Assembly: GCA_018136815.1 (NCBI GenBank)
Contig: CM030934.1
Span: 3,994,710 to 4,058,709 of the forward strand
Reading direction: 5' to 3'
DNA length: 64,000 bases
Source of the DNA: Isochrysis galbana
Taxonomy: Eukaryota; Haptophyta; Isochrysidales; Isochrysidaceae
In this document: piece after piece, positions 43,317 to 53,593 of the stretch
Layout: every line of letters starts with the position of its first letter
How positions within the stretch are numbered: the stretch's first letter is position 1
Made by a program: the position numbers and the translations under genes
Notes under the pieces: model-generated
Told to the model about the DNA's origin: nothing
Database searches by the model: none
The model's input: the letters and a program-made list of their open reading frames with translations, nothing else

Positions 43317-45728
43317 AACTATTCTCCTCCATGTCCTCCTCCCTGCAGAGGGCGTTCCGTCAGCGAGGAAGCGCCCTGTGCCTGGCGCAGATCTCATCAC
43401 TCCTTCCCTCCCGTCCCCCCCCCCCTCTTCCACTCTCTCTCCATCTCACTTCCCACTTCCCCCCCCATCCTGGCCTCCTCTTGCCGCGCTCACACACACA
43501 CACTCGTCCATGAATACATATATCTCAGCGCTCCAAGTTTCCTACCCTATGTGCGGCGTCTCTGTCTGCCCGCTCTCTCTCTCTCTCTCTCTCTCTGCTC
43601 TCTCCTCCCTCTCGGCGGCGGCTCCTCACCGGAATCGACGAGATCGTTGAGAGACCCACGAGATTACGGTATCGGTTTCGTCCAACAAGGGAGCGGTGGA
43701 GAGTGCCAGAGGAGAAAGAGAAGAATCGGGAGCGAGAGGGCCGCGCGGGGCCGCCGTCTCCTTTTACCTACCCTCGTGTACCCCCTAGTTTCCCCGAGGG
43801 CGCAACTCTTTCGAAAGGCCCGGCGCCAGAGGCCCAAGCAAATCGCTCGATGCGAAAACACAGGGGGAACGAGGAGCAGAGCTTCTCTCTCTCCTCTCCC
43901 CTCCTCTCTCCCTCCGCCTCCTCCTCCCTCTCCCTCCCTCCCTCCCTCCCTCTCTCTCTTGACGTCCGCCGTCATCAAGGGTTGCAGAGGCTGAGCACCC
44001 CCCCCCCCCCCCCCCCCGCCGCCGAGCTTGCAGTCCTCGCCTGTGAGAACGAGGGCGCGCCGCCGGGCCGCTCCTTGCAGGACCCCCCCCCCCCCCCCCC
44101 CCCCCCCCGAGGGCGAGCTTCTCTACTCTCTACTCACGTACTCACGTACTCCACTCACTCGCCGGCGAGGGCGCGCCGGCCAGCTAGCGCGCGACGCCGT
44201 TCTGGCGGGGGGGGGGGGGAGCTCGGACAAGCTGTGGAGGTGACGTCGGCCATCAAGGCGACCAACGGCGGAGGGCGCAGTTAGGGCCGGTCTACGCGAC
44301 TTCTCTTGTCCGCGGGGGTCCTTATTTCCAGGGTCTCGAAAAGAGAAAACAAGGGTCTCGAAAACGCAAGTCGCGTAGACTGGAAGAAACGCCCCCGAGG
44401 TCGTCATTCGGTAGATAAGGTGGCCCTGCCACCGCCACCGATGGGGGGGGTTCGCGCGCGCGGCGGCTGCCTGGCTCCTCCAGCTGTCACGGGGCCTGGC
44501 GGCTGTGCTGGGCGCTCGGATGCGCTGTGCATCTGGTACAGGGACCAGCTGGTATGGGGCCTCTGCCTGAGCCCGCGCACAGCCCACCCTTGTACCGCCA
44601 CATCGAGCTATGGTGGGGGCGGGGAAGGGGAAGCGCGCTGCAGATGGGCTGCGTGAGGCGCTCGGCAGTGTATGAGGTTGAATGGGGCGCGGCGAGAGAG
44701 GGAATGGCCGTCAGGCTATTCGAGACAGGTCATAAGGCGCCACTTTTACCCGGGGAGCGACCGCCTGAACGCCCTGCAAAGGCCCGTTTGTGCATCCACG
44801 TCTTTGTTGTTGACGTCTGCACATCCGGACCTCGCCTTGCCTATCACAGACGGATGGTTGCTGGCGGCCAGTATGTGCGTCGTGCGGCTGATAGAAGGCG
44901 TGTGAGATGTATGGATGACCAGCCCAGGGTGCCTCGCAGCCATGGTAGCGCCCATTGCCTCGCGTGAGACCGGACCGGTGCGGGTGGTTTGACGTCCGTC
45001 TGCTGGTCTGCTGGTGTGGGAGTGTCCATCGGAAAAACCAAAATGTGCGTTGTGAGCGTCGAATTTTGCAAGGATTGAGCTGTGGGAGCCTCAGTTGCCA
45101 CATGTTATAGGAGTAGGTGCAACAACTAGCCCTGAATTGATCGACTGTTTCATGCTGTAAGAGTGTGAAGCTGGCATGGCGTGGTGGTCATGTAAGTTAT
45201 ATACTACTGAGGTCCCGCGGCTGTATTTGCGGGAGGGTGTTTAAAAGTAAATCCGCGTTGTGCCTCACGTCCCCCGGGTACCTTGGGGCGTCTCCTAGTG
45301 AGAGGGGCAGAGGAGAAATTCTCAAAAATTCAAAGGAATAAGCCACTTCCTTCTTTAGAGAGGGCGAAAATTGAAATTGCGCGCTTGGCCTTGGCGGGAA
45401 TTCCGAATTCCCGTACTCCCGTACTCCCGCTGAATGTGAAGAGGCTTTCAATCATCAACACCCCCCCGAGAAGCTTGACGCCTTGTTCGACACGAAGAGT
45501 AGGGTGTAGGGTGTAGGGTGTTGAGGCGGATAATTGAGGTGGAGGGTGGGAATGGGTATGACCTCCCGCGCATCGCAGGGATGGCGACTGTTCTGACAGT
45601 AAGCAGTGAGTTACAACATTTGGACGTGTATAGAACAACCTTGAAATAACTTAGGAAGTCTTCAGGTTAAGCCCCAATGTACCCTCTGCACCCTCCTAGT
45701 CTGGGTGGGGTGCCCCACACAGTGTGAG
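43317..45728. other. Intergenic, low complexity with C runs and an inverted repeat
   Basis: C runs of about 20 and 27 lie at 43999 and 44083 and a G run at 44206. A 13-bp perfect inverted repeat GTCTACGCGACTT (44290-44302 and complement 44368-44380) encloses two GGGTCTCGAAAA units. The plus strand at 44690-44900 is open but no family was recognised. Confidence 0.45.
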
Positions 45729-45803
45729 GTTCTAGTGCCGAAAGGTGACAATAAGGGCTCGCTCCAGCGGCTATCTCCCCGGGTGCCGGGGACTTAGCCG
45801 CTG
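45729..45803 (+). repeat. Repeat with palindrome, copy 2
   Basis: It matches 17742-17820 almost base for base, with AGCGGCTA and TAGCCGCT retained as arms and the outer arm lost by divergence (CTGCAGCGG here). Confidence 0.85.
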
Positions 45804-45959
45804 CAGCGGCCGCGGAGGCCCGCCGCGCGCCGCTCCCCTATTCCCCCCCCCCCTTTCCCCCACTCCTCTCTGGCAGCCCAGCTTGCCTGTACCCTCTAGT
45901 CTTGTCATATGATACTCAGTATCAGGTCTAGAGCAACTAATACTGAGATATCATATATG

Positions 45960-46341
45960 ATATCATATATGGCAGAACAACTTGGAGCTCAGGGGGCAGG
46001 TGGCAGGTGAGGGTGAGGCTGGGGCATGGCCCTGGCCCCTTCTGCCTCTCCCTCGCTGGCTCTCGAGCCCTTGCCGGTCGACAGGAGCTGGCTGGGGGCT
46101 CCTGATCAGGGGGGGCCCAGGGGGAGGAGGGGTTGGTCAGAGCGAGAAGCAGGCCAACGCGGGCCAGGGCGTGCGATCTGTGCCCGACTCTCAGGGAGAG
46201 TCTGGGCAGTCTGGTTGAGTCCCCCCTACATGCCAAGAGGCAGCGCAGGGGGGTGGATGGTTCTCGCCCCCCATGAGGGGAGTCGAGAGAGTGGGGGGGG
46301 CGCGAGGCCCCCCTCCATGGCGACCAATCATAAGATTAGTG
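45960..46341 (+). mobile_element. Dispersed GC-hairpin retroposon copy
   Basis: It begins with the GGGGGCAGGTGGCAGGTGAG module, then the GCGTGCGATCTGTGCCCGAC block, GGGGGGTGGATGGTTCTCGC and the GGGGGCGCGAGGCCCCCC core, and ends CGACCAATCATAAGATTAGT. It is over 90% like 49975-50316. The preceding 45905-45970 is AT-rich and palindromic (ATATCATATATGATAT). Confidence 0.7.
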
Positions 46342-46956
46342 CGTCGTATTTCCCATCTAAGGCTTGGAAATCGGCAAGGACAGTCGGGCGCGCGCGACGA
46401 CTACGTGCAGAAAAGAGAGATGTATGAAGAGAAAACGGCGAGAGCGCGCGCGTGTGGGGCGGATCGTCCCCCTGCCCCCTGCGCGAGGGGAATCTCAAAG
46501 AGTAGAGGAGATGGGTGATGGGTGAGAGAGCCTACGTGCCTACATTCTACATGCTACATGGTAAACACGGTTTTACCGTGTTCGTACGGAGGCCAAAAAC
46601 AGCCCGTTTTCACCGTGTTTCAAACGCCCTCCCTAGCTGCATGCTGTGTTTGCGAGGTTGCCGTCTTTGCAGCGAGGCCCAAAACAGCAAAACAGGCCGT
46701 TTTCGACCCTGCTACACCCCCCCCCCCCCCCCGTTGCTCCGCAGCTGAGCTTTTTCGCTCACTTTTTTAACGAACGCCCCCCGCGCGCGGCAGCGCAGGG
46801 ACATCAACGGGACCCCCCGCGGCGCTGAGTCGCTGTTGTTGAGAGTCGCCTCACTCTTCAGATTTCGGAGCCCTCAAATACCCCTCGAGGAGCCGTCCTT
46901 CTTTCAAAGTCCGAATTTTTCTTCCATTGCACCCACCCCCCCGCTTCCTCTCTGCC
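46342..46956. other. Intergenic and 5' flank of the FkbM gene
   Basis: At 46560-46700 GGCCGTTTT and CACGGTTTTACCGTG palindromic pieces occur. No gene was seen. Confidence 0.4.
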
Positions 46957-47869
46957 ATGGCCGCCGCCGCAGCTCTGCTGATGTTGCCGTGGCCGCTCGT
47001 GCTGGCTTGGACTGGGCCGACGACGTGCTCGCGACAGTGGATTATCGAGCATACTCCTGTAAAGCCCACGGTCGGTCNNNNNNNNNNNNNNNNNNNNNNN
47101 NNNNNNNNNNNNNNNNNNNNNNNNNNNNNNNNNNNNNNNNNNNNNNNNNNNNNNNNNNNNNNNNNNNNNNNNNNNNNGCTACACCTTTCAGTCTTTGCAG
47201 ACCTTCTGCAAGCGCGTGGTTCAGTGGAACGAGTCTGCTGCTTACACTGGACAAATCGACGCAATCGACGTTGGCGCGGACAAAGGGTGTGAGGCGCTCT
47301 TTCTGGCTGCGATGCCCTTCGTTAGAAGAGTGGTGAGCATCGAATGCCGTGAAAGCAGCGTTCGACTAGTGCGCAAGGCCGCACAGGCGGCCACGCCTCA
47401 GATTGAAGAGAAGCTTCATGTTGTTCACGCGTGTGCATGCGCGTCGCCAAGGGGGTACGTGAACCTATCGTTAGCCCTGGACTCATCGTCTACGATCGAG
47501 CGATTCGTGAGCAAAGGTCCGGAACTACAGAAAGCCCGAGCTGAAATCATGCACCGAAATCCACAACGTTCAACAATGATCGGCAAGCCTATCCAACAAA
47601 GTGTTCGATGTACTAGCATTGACGCTGAGGTGCAGGGTCTTGGGATGAGCAATGTTCAGATAATCAAGGTCGATGTACAGGGTGCGGAGCCTCAAGTCGT
47701 TGCCGGCGCAACTGCAACGCTTGCTTCCAACCCTGGATTGGTTATTTATGAAGATTCTTTTTTGGGTACTTCTGAGAAACATGGCAAGCTTCTAGCGGAT
47801 GCAACCAATGGAAGAATGGGATGCAAATGCGACGAAACAGACTGTGTGTGTACACAAAAGCATTCGTAG
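46957..47869 (+). CDS. FkbM-family SAM-dependent methyltransferase, secretory pathway, interrupted by an assembly gap
   Basis: The N-terminal piece from ATG 46957 (MAAAAALLMLPWPLVLAWTG) is a signal peptide or anchor, followed by 25 residues up to the gap at 47078. After the gap the frame opening YTFQSLQTFCKRVVQW continues to the stop at 47867-47869. SAM-binding motif I is AIDVGADKGCEALFLAA, followed by RRVVSIECRESSVRLV. The later FkbM block is IIKVDVQGAEPQVVAGA, then GLVIYED. Known FkbM enzymes O-methylate sugars or natural products; the substrate here is open. An intron may hide in the gap, so the link of the two halves is inferred. The Cys-rich end CKCDETDCVC is unusual. Confidence 0.75.
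47078..47177. other. Assembly gap (100 N)
   Basis: Exactly 100 N, a conventional filler for a gap of unknown size. It splits the FkbM methyltransferase gene. Confidence 0.98.
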
Positions 47870-49139
47870 CCGACATGTGAATGAACAAGATGCACCAGTG
47901 CTACTCAACGAGCTCAGAGAAAATCTCGGGTTCCTTCCCTCATGTGTTTTCTCCTGTCGAGTCAGTTGCCGTTCAATTGTGAATCTCGCCACTTGCTCTT
48001 CTTTGCCATTTGTTGTGGTCTTTCTTTCCCGTCTCCATCTCTAAATTCAATTCCGAATCGTCGAACACTCCCCCAACATACGTATTCATGCTCTCTTTCT
48101 GTGGCGAGTGAGGTGAGAATGAGGTGGTTGTGTTGGTGGATGTGTGGACTGGGTGAGGCTGTTGTGAGGCTTGGGTTGTGTGGTGTGTGGAGGGAGAGGG
48201 AGGGCGCGACGGGGGTGAGGAAGCGCCTTGATAGGTCCTGTTACATGGTGTGAGAGCGGGATCGGGAGACATGACAGCGAGTGGAACGGAGTGGAGCACA
48301 CCAGAGACAACACGAGGGGGTGCTTCCGGGCGAGCGCGCCAGAAACAAGAGGACGAGGGTAAAAACAAACCGGGACGACTGCTGTGAAGACTTGAGTGCA
48401 ATGACGATGGAGTGTAGAGTACGTACCATGACAAAGTGGATGTAGATTTATGTGTGTGTGTGGGGGGGTAGATTGAAATGTCTTTCCATATCCTTTGGTG
48501 GTGGGGGAGTGGACGCCTCTCGCCTCACGTCAAACATTTTTTATTATTTCCCACTGAAAGTAACCTAACGCTACATACGAAAACGCTATGCGGGCGGCCC
48601 CTCATGTCCAACTTTATTCGCGCAAGTTACTTGATATCGACGTAGATAATAATAAAACATCTGAAGATTCGGGCTACTCACGCTAGCTATACACGTCCAC
48701 GTACTCACGGTACTCACTAACGACATCGCCTATACATACCCCAGTTTACTCACTCCCTTACACCACCCCCTTCATTCCTTTGTCTTTCTTTGGTATCGGG
48801 GGGGGGGGCCGCGTGCACTACAACGGGCCAAGTGCAGGGTGCAGGGGGTGGGCTAGGGCAGACCTGCTGGTGTGGTGTTCCTGTGGCAAAACAAACATAA
48901 ACGCCTGTTGCATGTGACACTTCGTGCCCCTGGGAGGTCTCGGCCCCCTCTTCTCGCATCTTTTTCAAGTAACGCCGCGCTTTCGCGGTATTCGTATGTC
49001 GCTCGGGGTGTCGGCCTGTAAACATACCGTATAACAGAGGCGTCAGTATTACCTTTGTATGTGTCAGATCGTGTCGTTTTTTTTGTCGTGCTTTTTTCGT
49101 CGTTCTCTTCGTTCTCCTACGGGCGTGCGATGCCTGCGC
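47870..49139. other. Intergenic
   Basis: ACATCTGAAGATTC...GGGCTAC at about 48657 is shared with about 13911. The rest holds no recognised gene. Confidence 0.4.
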
Positions 49140-49545
49140 GCGCCATGCCCCCCCTCTGGGGGGACCCTCGGGTCCCCCCCAGAGGGTCAGCTGGGCCAGC
49201 TGGGCCAGCTCAGGGGGCAGTGGAGGCTGGGGCTGGGCCCCTGGCCTCCCTTGCCTCTCCCTCGCTGGCCTCGCTGGCCCTGGGTGCCTTCCTGTCGGCT
49301 CAGATGGTCTGTTGCTCAGTGGTGGAGGGGGGGGTCAGTACGAGCGAGGGCCAGTGCAGGCGAGTGCGTGCGGCGCGCGGCGCGCGCTCGGCGAGGGTCT
49401 GGGCCAGAGTGATGTCAACTCAGCCCCTGCCAGCAGGCAGGGGCTGAGGTTGAGTGTGCAGGCCCACCCAGTGGGTGTCTGCGATGGAGGAAGGGGGGCA
49501 CGGGGCCCCCATGGCCCTATATCAGTTTTACTGATAGTTTGTTGA
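49140..49545 (+). mobile_element. Dispersed GC-hairpin retroposon copy, divergent
   Basis: It carries the GGGGGCAGTGGAGGCTGGGG module at 49212, the paired AGCCCCTGCC-AGCA-GGCAGGGGCT hairpin at about 49424 and a diverged core GGGGCACGGGGCCCCC near 49495. It ends in CAGTTTTACTGATAGTTTG rather than the usual AT-rich block. Confidence 0.65.
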
Positions 49546-49904
49546 TATCGACGTATAGAGGGGGAGGGGGCACTGCCCCCTCCCCTCGATATTTGTCCTC
49601 CCCCAGTGCACGCACCGACCCCGCGCACCCCAGCACGTTCTCTCCTCGAGTCCATGCTAGGGGAAAACCCCTTTCGGGTAAAAGCAACGCAGGGGGGGGG
49701 GAGGCACTCGTGAATGGGAGCCCAGAAGCGCTAATCTCTCTCGCTGAGGCGAGTGGCCGCGGCAAGCCGCGGCCCTTCCCTCCTGGTTCTGGTGCCCCCG
49801 TCTTCTCTTACCCAAACGGGGCGAGAAGACACGTAAACGCCGGAGGGGAGAGCTGCCACTCCCCCCTCCCCTCCCTCTTCCCTCTTCCTCCTCTCTTCCC
49901 TGCG

Positions 49905-50316
49905 GCGGGGGCCCATGGCGCGCGCCTGCGGCCCCTCTTCAGGTCCCCAGGAGGCCTGCAGGGGCCTGGGAGCGCAGCTCAGGGGGCAGGTGAGGCTGGG
50001 GCATGGCCCTGGCCCCTCCTGCCTCTCCCTCGCTGGCTCTCGAGCCCCTGCCGGTCGACTGGAGCTGGCTGGGGGCTCCTTATTAGGGGGGCCCAGGGGG
50101 AGGAGGGGTTGGTGAGAGCGAGAAGCAGGCCAACGCAGGCCAGGGCGTGCGATCTGTGCCCGACTCTCGGGGAGAGTCTGGGCAGTCTGGTTGAGTCCCC
50201 CCTACATGCCAAGAGGCATCGCAGGGGGGTGGATGGTTCTCGCCCCCCATGAGGGGAGACGAGAGAGTGGGGGGGGCGCGAGGCCCCCCCCCATGGCGAC
50301 CAATCATAAGATTAGT
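49905..50316 (+). mobile_element. Dispersed GC-hairpin retroposon copy
   Basis: This is nearly the same as 45960-46341: GGGGGCAGGTGAGGCTGGGG, then GCGTGCGATCTGTGCCCGAC, then the GGGGGGCGCGAGGCCCCCCC core and ATCATAAGATTAGT. Confidence 0.75.
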
Positions 50317-50560
50317 GATTTTCAAAGATCAGAGGTGATTGATTTTGACCACGCACAACCTAAGCGCGTATGGACTGAAAGAAGGCGGAAAAGACGAGCC
50401 GCGTCTTACAACTCCAGAGGCACCCCAGTGGATTGAGACCACATATTCATTGATATTTCCCCTGAATGCACCATTCGATGGCCAGACGTCCTCAGGAATC
50501 ACATTCGATGGCATCATTGACAGCTGAGACAACCACAAGCATGCTTCACGATGATCCCCA
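50317..50560. other. 3' flank of the RPEL gene
   Basis: No feature was recognised in these 244 bases. Confidence 0.4.
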
Positions 50561-51223
50561 TCAAGCGCCAGGCGAAATCTCAGTTTCATGGAGGATGCCC
50601 CGTTTCACAAGGGAATCCATCGACTCACGGCTCATCAGATGCCGATCCAAGCTGTCTCGCTTCATGTTGTGCTCCAAGTCGTGGGCAGCCTCTGCAAGAG
50701 AAGGACAGAGCTTGCTGTGATGGAGGATGCCCGCGTTGTGAATGTCCTCTCGACTGCGCCGGTGCTCGAGATGATGTTGTAAGTTAGAGCGCTTAATGTT
50801 ATACTCGAGCTCCTCAGCAGTGGCCGCGAGACACGGTGAGAGGTGACGAGGACTCCTGAGGATCCCAGCCTCACTGAGCTCCTCTGCACTCCGCCTTGTC
50901 TCGAGGCCTCGCGCCACGGCGTCGGCCTTCATATGTCGATCGAGGTCGCAGGCCGAATTGGCGAGAACGTGCGACATGCCTGGCGGCGTCTTCAGTAAAC
51001 CTGAGTTCATCAGCTCCTCTACCGATGGGCGTGATTCGAGGCTGTGCGAGAGAGAGTCTCTCTTCATCTGGCGTTCGAGAGAGGTCGCGCTTGTGGCGAG
51101 CCGTGGGGAGAGAGTGGGAGGGTGCTTGAGGATGCCAACTGAGGTGAGGTCGACGGGCTCGGGTCGGTCGGCCATCATCTTTGAGACTGCTGCGTGTGGG
51201 CTCGTCTCGGCCAGGCTGTCCAT
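50561..51223 (-). CDS. RPEL-repeat protein, predicted G-actin binding
   Basis: A single exon of 220 residues from ATG 51223 is built almost wholly from five units of 44-45 residues. Each holds an RPEL-like motif: RPEPVDLTSVGIL (20), RPSVEELMNSGLL (65), RRSAEELSEAGIL (110), RRSREDIHNAGIL (155) and RESMDSLVKRGIL (199). Between them are LSPRLATSATSLERQMKRDS-type helices. RPEL motifs (RPxxxEL) in MRTF and Phactr bind monomeric actin. Only the second unit keeps both R-P and E-L, so binding strength may vary. No other domain is present; an actin-buffer or sensor role is inference. Confidence 0.75.
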   Translation of the reverse strand: MDSLAETSPHAAVSKMMADRPEPVDLTSVGILKHPPTLSPRLATSATSLERQMKRDSLSHSLESRPSVEELMNSGLLKTPPGMSHVLANSACDLDRHMKADAVARGLETRRSAEELSEAGILRSPRHLSPCLAATAEELEYNIKRSNLQHHLEHRRSREDIHNAGILHHSKLCPSLAEAAHDLEHNMKRDSLDRHLMSRESMDSLVKRGILHETEISPGA

Positions 51224-51235
51224 CGGAAGAGAGAG

Positions 51236-51432
51236 AGCGCGCGAGAGGGAGAGCGAGAGGAAGATCGATAGGAAGAGCGAGAGAGCACGTGAGAGAGAGA
51301 GAGCGAGAGAAGGCGAGAGAAGGCGAGAGGGGTGGGCGAGGGGGAGGGAGAGCTAACGAGAGCGAGAGAGAGGATGCGAGCGAGCGAGCCGCTGAGAGCA
51401 CGAGAGCGAGAGAGAGAGAGGAAGGGTGCTTC

Positions 51433-51475
<43 letters not shown>
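51236..51475 (+). repeat. (GA)n tract upstream of the RPEL gene
   Basis: GA-rich DNA starts a dozen bases upstream of the ATG; in the gene's sense it is CT, opposite to the metalloprotease, sorting nexin and reductase genes. Confidence 0.9.
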
Positions 51476-52595
51476 AGAAGAGGGGGGAGGGGGGAGAGAG
51501 AGAGAGAAGTGAGACGGCGAAGAATTGGGAAAGGGGTCGGGGACGGAAAGGGGGAAGAGACGGGGGGGGGGGCGGACGGGGGGGGGAGGCCTTGATGGGC
51601 GTGACGAATCTGAGCCGCGGGGGGGGGAGGCGGCGGACGGGGGGAGGGGAAGGGGGGGGGGGCGGACGGGGGGGGGGGGGGGGGGGGGCGGACGGGGGGG
51701 GGGGGGAAGCGCCGCGCCCGCCGCTGTGCCGGGGGGGGTCACCTCTCAACGGACCCCCCCCCGCCCCTTCCCCCCCCCCCGCCCCTTCCCCCCCCCCCCA
51801 CCCCCCAAAGCTCTCTGCAGCTTCAGCTTGTAGGGCGGTCAAACAGGGCTTTTAACTTCTAAGGGTGAAAATTCACTAAGTCAAGATTGAGGTTTCATAG
51901 CGAGATCTTAGGATATGCTACTGGAAATGGGTATATTAGGCAGAATCTAATGAGAAATATGCAAATTTTCGACGCCATTCAACACACAGACCCAAAAACG
52001 TTTTTGCGCTCGTGCGAAATCGACGTCGACCACAAAAGTGCACCACAGGTCGCGCTGTGCGACGCGCGCCTGCGTTCCCCGGGCACGGTTACCCCCGGGC
52101 AGGCAGTACAAAACCCTGCGCGGGCGCACGGCGTCGCCTGCGCCCTCCACCTCGCCCCTGCTGGCATCTACTGCCAGCCCCTCGCGCGCATGCAGTGCGC
52201 GGCAGGCCGCGAGCCGTCAAAATGACGGTGCTGCGCATGATGGGCTGCCCCATCACGCGCGGCACCGCCTCAGCATGGTGGGAGGTGGTGTCTGCTGGCC
52301 TCCTGGCCGCGCAGACCCTCGCCAGAGCCGCCACAGGCCGCGTGCGAGGCCACTGGCGAGGCCAGCGACCATCGCTGCGGCCGCCATCGCGCGCCGCCGC
52401 TGTCGCATTCATCCTAGATGATGCGATTTCTAGGCTCTTATTTCCAGGTCCTTCGCCGTGCGGCCACACGGTGAAGCTCAGGTACATCTAGGTTGGTAGG
52501 GTTCGTCCCTAGCGATCTAGAATTCGAGTTCTCGTTTCGTTCCTTCTAGCCTGTTTGTCAGGTCTAGATTCCAGGTTTCCTCCTTTCGGGTAATC
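51476..52595. other. G-run DNA and spacer before the retroelement
   Basis: From 51550 to 51735 the plus strand is mainly G runs spaced by CGGACG units, then C runs to 51810. TAGGGCGGTCAAACAGGGCTTTT at 51832 is shared with about 31466. The stretch 52050-52490 is GC-rich and open in places, but no family was recognised. Confidence 0.5.
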
Positions 52596-53593
52596 TTGAC
52601 CCAAAGGAGCCAGGTCGCCTGTCACTCGCTGCGCGCTTGTCTCAGGCTCTCGAGTTACCTTGTGAAGGCTTGTTTAGCTTCTTGCAAGGCTTGTCGTTTC
52701 TTGTTGGGTTCCGGTTCTTTCTTGGGACCTGCTGACTTTCGTTGTTGTCCAGGCCTGTTCTTCGTAGGTTCTGCTTGGCCTGGTTAGGGTTTCGTTGCCT
52801 TCCCGCGTTCGGCGTTTGGCGTTCGTCTTGGCGTTCGGAAACTTCCTCTCACATTCCCTAGGTCCGCTACCCTTGGCTTGTAGGTCCTTGCTTCTTTCTT
52901 CTCGGTCAAGGTTTTGGCGAGCGAGTCGGTTGCTCTAGCCGCTCGAGATTTGAGGTTTAATTTGCCATCTCCCCTTGGAGATCGGTGTAGGTTCGCTTCC
53001 TAGGTGAGGGAATCTTTCCCCTTGATGCAAGTTACATGCAAGCCTTGGCCCCTTTGGTGTTTCTTCCCCTTGGTTGCTACTCAGGGTTGTTCGTTAGAAG
53101 CGTCTAGAAGGTTCACGCTCAACGGCAAGATTTCCTCTGTCGTGAAGACATCTCGTTGCGATCTGTATCCAAAGTGATCGCCGTGGTCGCGCGACAGGAC
53201 GCTCCCCTTCGGACTCTCCACTACGTGGGAAGTTACAACGGAGACACGCTCCGGCCGTCGCTGCGGAGTCTCTCTCTCTCTCGCTCTCTCTCTCCGTCTC
53301 TCGCGACGTGTTTGAGTTATCGGTGATTTGGGGTCGCGGTTGCTTGATAATTTGCTTTGTTTGGGTGAATGATTCCGGTGTGTTCGTGAGTCGGTGTATC
53401 CTGTTGTTCTCAGCCTCGTTGTCCGTCGTTGTTCGCTGCGTCGCTGCACTCAAGCAGCCTAGGCTCCCTCCCTGAGGGAAGAGTTCTTTGTAGGTCTAAC
53501 AATCTCTCAAAATCCAACACACTAGGGCCGCTAGGAGCGCCTCGCCGCCCCACAGCCCTTCGTTCGCCGTTCGTTCCCCGTCCAGACACCCAA

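Noticed and set aside
43145-43433. N-terminal extension of the reductase frame
   Set aside because: It is GA-repeat translation; the helix-rich protein starts at ATG 43118 in a different frame from the longest ORF.
44690-44960. Open plus frame with hydrophobic stretch TDGWLLAASMCVVRLIEG
   Set aside because: No domain, no consistent splice partner, and surrounded by low-complexity DNA.
50871-51842. 323-codon minus ORF overlapping the RPEL gene
   Set aside because: It is mostly translated CT repeat and C-run DNA in a different frame; the RPEL frame shows five clear repeats.
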